64,000 nucleotides of DNA from CAYFJO01 sp964343305 (GTDB lineage: Bacteria; Planctomycetota; Planctomycetia; Pirellulales; Pirellulaceae). The notes under the pieces are model-generated. The model was not told where the DNA came from. It made no database searches and worked only from the letters and a program-made list of their open reading frames with translations. The stretch is taken from assembly GCA_964343305.1 (NCBI GenBank), contig CAYFJO010000003.1:17283-81282 (forward strand). The letters are read 5' to 3'. Below, piece after piece: positions 61,169 through 64,000 of this stretch. The position numbers were made by a program, and so were the translations under genes. Positions within the stretch are counted from its first letter, which is position 1, and every line of letters begins with the position of its first letter.

Positions 61169-64000
61169 ATGACCGGTTTGTCACGGATGAACCCCCGCCC
61201 GAGCTTCGCCTACATGCCGCCGTCCGACATCATCATCAAGGGTGCCCGCGAACACAACCTTCGCGACATCGACCTTGTTCTGCCACGAAACAAGTTGATC
61301 TGTTTGACGGGCGTAAGCGGATCGGGCAAAAGTTCGCTCGCGTTCGACACGGTCTATGCTGAGGGGCAGCGTCGCTATGTCGAGAGTCTGTCGAGTTTTG
61401 CGCGGCAATTTCTGGGGCAGATGCCGAAGCCGGACGTGGACTACATCGGTGGGCTGAGTCCATCTATCTCGATCTCGCAAAAGTCGACTGGCAACAATCC
61501 GCGTTCGACCGTTGGCACGATCACTGAGATTTACGATTATCTCCGTGTGTTGTATGCGAGGGTTGGACAAGGTTACTGTCCGAAGTGTGGGTGTGAGATT
61601 ACGGCACAGTCGCGTGAACAAATACTTGCTCGAATTCTGCAACTTCCGAATGCGACGAAGTTTGTTGTGCTTGCACCGATAATTCGTGGGCAGAAGGGCG
61701 AGTACAAAGATTTGTTTGAGGACCTGCTCAAGCAAGGTTTTGTGCGGGCTCGTGTTGACTGTGAGGTTGTCTCGCTGAGCGACGATTTACAGCTCGATCG
61801 CCAGATGCGGCACGACATCGAAGTCGTGGTCGATCGCCTGGAGATTCGAAAGGGCATTCGTGCGCGGCTGGCGGAATCCATCGAACTCGCGCTGAAAATT
61901 GGCAAAGGCAACTTGATTGTCGCGACGAATCTAGACGCTCCGGCGCCAACCACAAAGCGCCGTCGCTCCAGCAGCCGGCCGGGCGACATTATCTTTTCAG
62001 TCGACTACGCTTGCACGGATTGCGGCGTCAGTTTCGAACCGCCCAGTCCGCAATTGTTCAGTTTCAACAGCCCGCAAGGCATGTGTCTTGAGTGCGACGG
62101 ATTGGGTGAGTTGTATTCGTTCGACACCGAGTTGTTGATTCCCGACGAGTCGCTGTCGTTCAAGCAGGGTTGCTTCGAATTGACTGGCCGTTGGAAAGAC
62201 CTTGGCCGTTGGCGTCGGCACATCTATCAAGGTGTTGCCGAGACCGTCGAACGCACGCGCGAGCTGGCCGAAGGTACGATGCTCGACACGCCGTGGTGTG
62301 ACTTGGGCGAAGAGCTTCAAGACTTGCTGCTGTGGGGTACGGATGATTTGCACATCACGTTTACTTGGCGCGGCGGCTCGTCGCCGATGAAATACGGCGG
62401 CACGTTCGACGGCATCGTGCCGGAGTTGGAGTCGAAGCATCGAAACAGCAAAAGCCGCATGCAAATCCGGCAGCTCGAAAAATACATGAGCACGATGCCG
62501 TGCCACGATTGCCACGGCCAGCGGCTGAACTCGCAAGCCCGCTCGGTAAAGATCAAAACGGCTCACAAAGCGTTCGCCCAGCAGCCGCTGGCCACGCTGC
62601 CTGAGATTTGCTCACTCGCGGTGAGTGACGCGGCTCAGTTTTTCGAAGACATCGAGTTGGACGCGACCCGCGCGGTCATCGCCGAAGAAGCGCTCAAAGA
62701 AATCCGCGGCCGCCTCGGTTTTCTGATGAACGTCGGACTCGACTACCTGACGCTCGACCGCACCGCTCCGACTCTCGCCGGTGGCGAGTCTCAGCGCATC
62801 CGCCTGGCAGGTCAAATCGGCTCCGGACTCGTCGGCGTGTTGTACATCCTCGATGAGCCATCAATCGGCCTGCATCCGCGCGACAACGATCGCTTGCTCG
62901 GCTCGTTACTTCGCCTGCGAGACATGGGCAACACGATCATCGTGGTCGAGCACGACGAAGACACGATGCGAGCCGCCGATCACATCATCGACTTCGGGCC
63001 AGGCCCTGGCGTGCGGGGCGGCGAAGTCGTCGTTTCCGGCTCACCAAGCGACGTATTAAAAGAAAGACGCAGCGTCACCGGCCAATACCTCGCCGGCAAA
63101 CTTCAAATTGCTGTGCCCAAAAGTCGTCGGCTCGGCAAAAAGGGGGCGGGGGTCTTTTTGAAGGAGGCAGGTAGTGATGAGCACAAAAAGACCCCCGTCC
63201 CCTTTTTATCTATCAAAGGTGCGTCGCAAAACAACTTGAAAGACGTGGACGTCGAAATCCCTCTCGGCGCGTTTGTTTGCGTCACGGGCGTTTCCGGATC
63301 CGGCAAGAGTTCGCTGGTCAACGACATTTTGGTCGAGGCACTGCGGCGCGACCTCAACGGCGGACTCGGAGATCCCGGTGAACATGATTCGATCGAAGGT
63401 CTCGAACACCTCGACAAGCTGATCGCCATCGACCAATCGCCCATCGGCCGCACACCGCGCAGCAATCCTGGCACGTACATCAAAGTCTTCGACGACATTC
63501 GCCATCTATTCACACAACTGTCCGAATCCAAGCGCCGCGGCTACAAACCGGGCCGGTTTAGCTTCAACGTAAAAGGCGGGCGTTGCGAAGCATGCGAAGG
63601 CAACGGATCGAACAAACTCGAAATGGACTTTCTCGCTGACGTGTGGGTCACGTGCGCGGTCTGCGAGGGCCACCGTTACAACCGTGAGACATTGCAGGTC
63701 AAATTTAAGGACAAGTCGATCGCCGAAGTGTTGGAGATGGACGTTCAACAAGGGCTCGAATTGTTCGAGAACATCCCCAAAATCCATCACAAGTTGCAAA
63801 CGTTGCACGATGTTGGACTCGACTATCTGAAAATCGGACAACCGTCACCGACTTTGTCGGGTGGCGAAGCGCAACGTATCAAACTGGCTCGCGAACTCGT
63901 GAAGAAAAGCACGGGGCAGACCCTGTATTTGTTGGACGAGCCGACCACGGGGCTGCACTTTGCTGACATTCAATTACTGCTCAAAGTGCTGCACGATTTC
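61169..64000 (+). CDS. uvrA: Excinuclease ABC subunit A, 3' truncated by window edge
   Basis: 944 residues visible and still open. Damage-recognition ATPase of nucleotide excision repair. First ATP site TGVSGSGKSSLAFD, zinc module CPKC ... CTDC/CLEC, first signature LAGGESQRIRLA with LYILDEPSIGLHPRDN; second ATP site VTGVSGSGKSSLVND, zinc finger CEAC ... CAVC, second signature LSGGEAQRIKLA and LYLLDEPTTGLH. Start uncertain: ATG 61169, 61187 or 61214 (MPPSDIIIKGAREHNL), none with a clear ribosome site. The linker between halves carries an extra in-frame segment (KKGAGVFLKEAGSDEHKKTP) made by a palindromic repeat at 63137-63207. Confidence 0.97.
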   Translation, partial: MTGLSRMNPRPSFAYMPPSDIIIKGAREHNLRDIDLVLPRNKLICLTGVSGSGKSSLAFDTVYAEGQRRYVESLSSFARQFLGQMPKPDVDYIGGLSPSISISQKSTGNNPRSTVGTITEIYDYLRVLYARVGQGYCPKCGCEITAQSREQILARILQLPNATKFVVLAPIIRGQKGEYKDLFEDLLKQGFVRARVDCEVVSLSDDLQLDRQMRHDIEVVVDRLEIRKGIRARLAESIELALKIGKGNLIVATNLDAPAPTTKRRRSSSRPGDIIFSVDYACTDCGVSFEPPSPQLFSFNSPQGMCLECDGLGELYSFDTELLIPDESLSFKQGCFELTGRWKDLGRWRRHIYQGVAETVERTRELAEGTMLDTPWCDLGEELQDLLLWGTDDLHITFTWRGGSSPMKYGGTFDGIVPELESKHRNSKSRMQIRQLEKYMSTMPCHDCHGQRLNSQARSVKIKTAHKAFAQQPLATLPEICSLAVSDAAQFFEDIELDATRAVIAEEALKEIRGRLGFLMNVGLDYLTLDRTAPTLAGGESQRIRLAGQIGSGLVGVLYILDEPSIGLHPRDNDRLLGSLLRLRDMGNTIIVVEHDEDTMRAADHIIDFGPGPGVRGGEVVVSGSPSDVLKERRSVTGQYLAGKLQIAVPKSRRLGKKGAGVFLKEAGSDEHKKTPVPFLSIKGASQNNLKDVDVEIPLGAFVCVTGVSGSGKSSLVNDILVEALRRDLNGGLGDPGEHDSIEGLEHLDKLIAIDQSPIGRTPRSNPGTYIKVFDDIRHLFTQLSESKRRGYKPGRFSFNVKGGRCEACEGNGSNKLEMDFLADVWVTCAVCEGHRYNRETLQVKFKDKSIAEVLEMDVQQGLELFENIPKIHHKLQTLHDVGLDYLKIGQPSPTLSGGEAQRIKLARELVKKSTGQTLYLLDEPTTGLHFADIQLLLKVLHDF
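63137..63207. repeat. Palindromic repeat inserted in frame within uvrA
   Basis: Arms 63137-63160 and 63184-63207 are reverse complements at 23 of 24 positions (cores GGGGGTCTTTTTG and CAAAAAGACCCCC), loop 23 bases. The reading frame of uvrA passes through without a stop. It lies between the VPKSRR and FLSIKGASQNNLKDVDV parts of the inter-domain linker. Confidence 0.93.

Noticed and set aside
1..64000. tRNA, rRNA, tmRNA, RNase P RNA or riboswitch (including an FMN switch before ribD)
   Set aside because: Gaps were read for the usual conserved sequences and none was found; ribD overlaps its upstream gene and has no leader.
1..64000. Phage, transposase, restriction or toxin-based defence system
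   Set aside because: No gene of these types could be recognised; the window is mainly housekeeping, envelope and flagellar genes.

Overview
The window looks like an ordinary chromosomal stretch of a planctomycete, most likely of the Pirellulales type. Reasons: two secreted sulfatases, two PQQ-type beta-propeller proteins, a DUF1571 protein, a multidomain protein kinase with a planctomycete-style J-like domain, secreted Tat-like enzymes, and dense palindromic repeats between genes. No tRNA, rRNA, CRISPR array, transposase or phage gene was recognised. Many genes have AGGAG-like ribosome binding sites and GTG starts are common. Several reading frames run into upstream repeats, so starts were trimmed where a better one is visible.

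Layout: 1-2.7 kb, end of a sugar-nucleotide epimerase plus asparagine synthase. 3-8.4 kb, ribD, a HEAT lipoprotein, a membrane hydrolase, a DUF1571 protein, a metallo-beta-lactamase-fold hydrolase and a CPBP protease. 8.4-17.2 kb, secreted or membrane proteins (PQQ propeller, amidase, FHA/J/pseudokinase protein, sugar isomerase-like protein, esterase, zinc-ribbon protein, NHL propeller). 17.7-23.8 kb, miaA, hisE, an ankyrin protein, cmk and a large GH38-like protein. 24.4-30.5 kb, a three-gene operon beginning with a PilM-PilN fusion, closed by a clear terminator. 30.6-36 kb, lptF/G-like permease, aminotransferase, comF-like gene, DUF502 protein and hemC.

36.2-46.2 kb is a flagellar operon, flgF-flgG-flgA-flgH-flgI-flgJ-flgN-flgK-flgL, preceded by a sigma-54-like promoter. 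It supplies rod, P- and L-ring, chaperone and hook-filament junction proteins. 46.3-50 kb holds an M20 amidohydrolase and sucCD of the TCA cycle. 50.4-53.5 kb has two convergent sulfatases, the second broken by a frameshift in an A6 run. 53.6-60.9 kb has a dus gene, gene remnants, a methyltransferase-like/PQQ fusion, and a BlaI-M56 regulator-protease pair whose protease carries a long Arg/Glu/Asp/Gly repeat tail. The window ends inside uvrA.

The most striking feature is the set of palindromic repeats: at least ten sequence types, often 20+ bp perfect arms, at about seventeen places. One sits in frame inside uvrA, and several supply the stop codon of the neighbouring gene. Other points of interest are the pseudokinase, the PilM-PilN fusion operon with two unrecognised partners, the very large FlgL and an FlgH without a lipobox.
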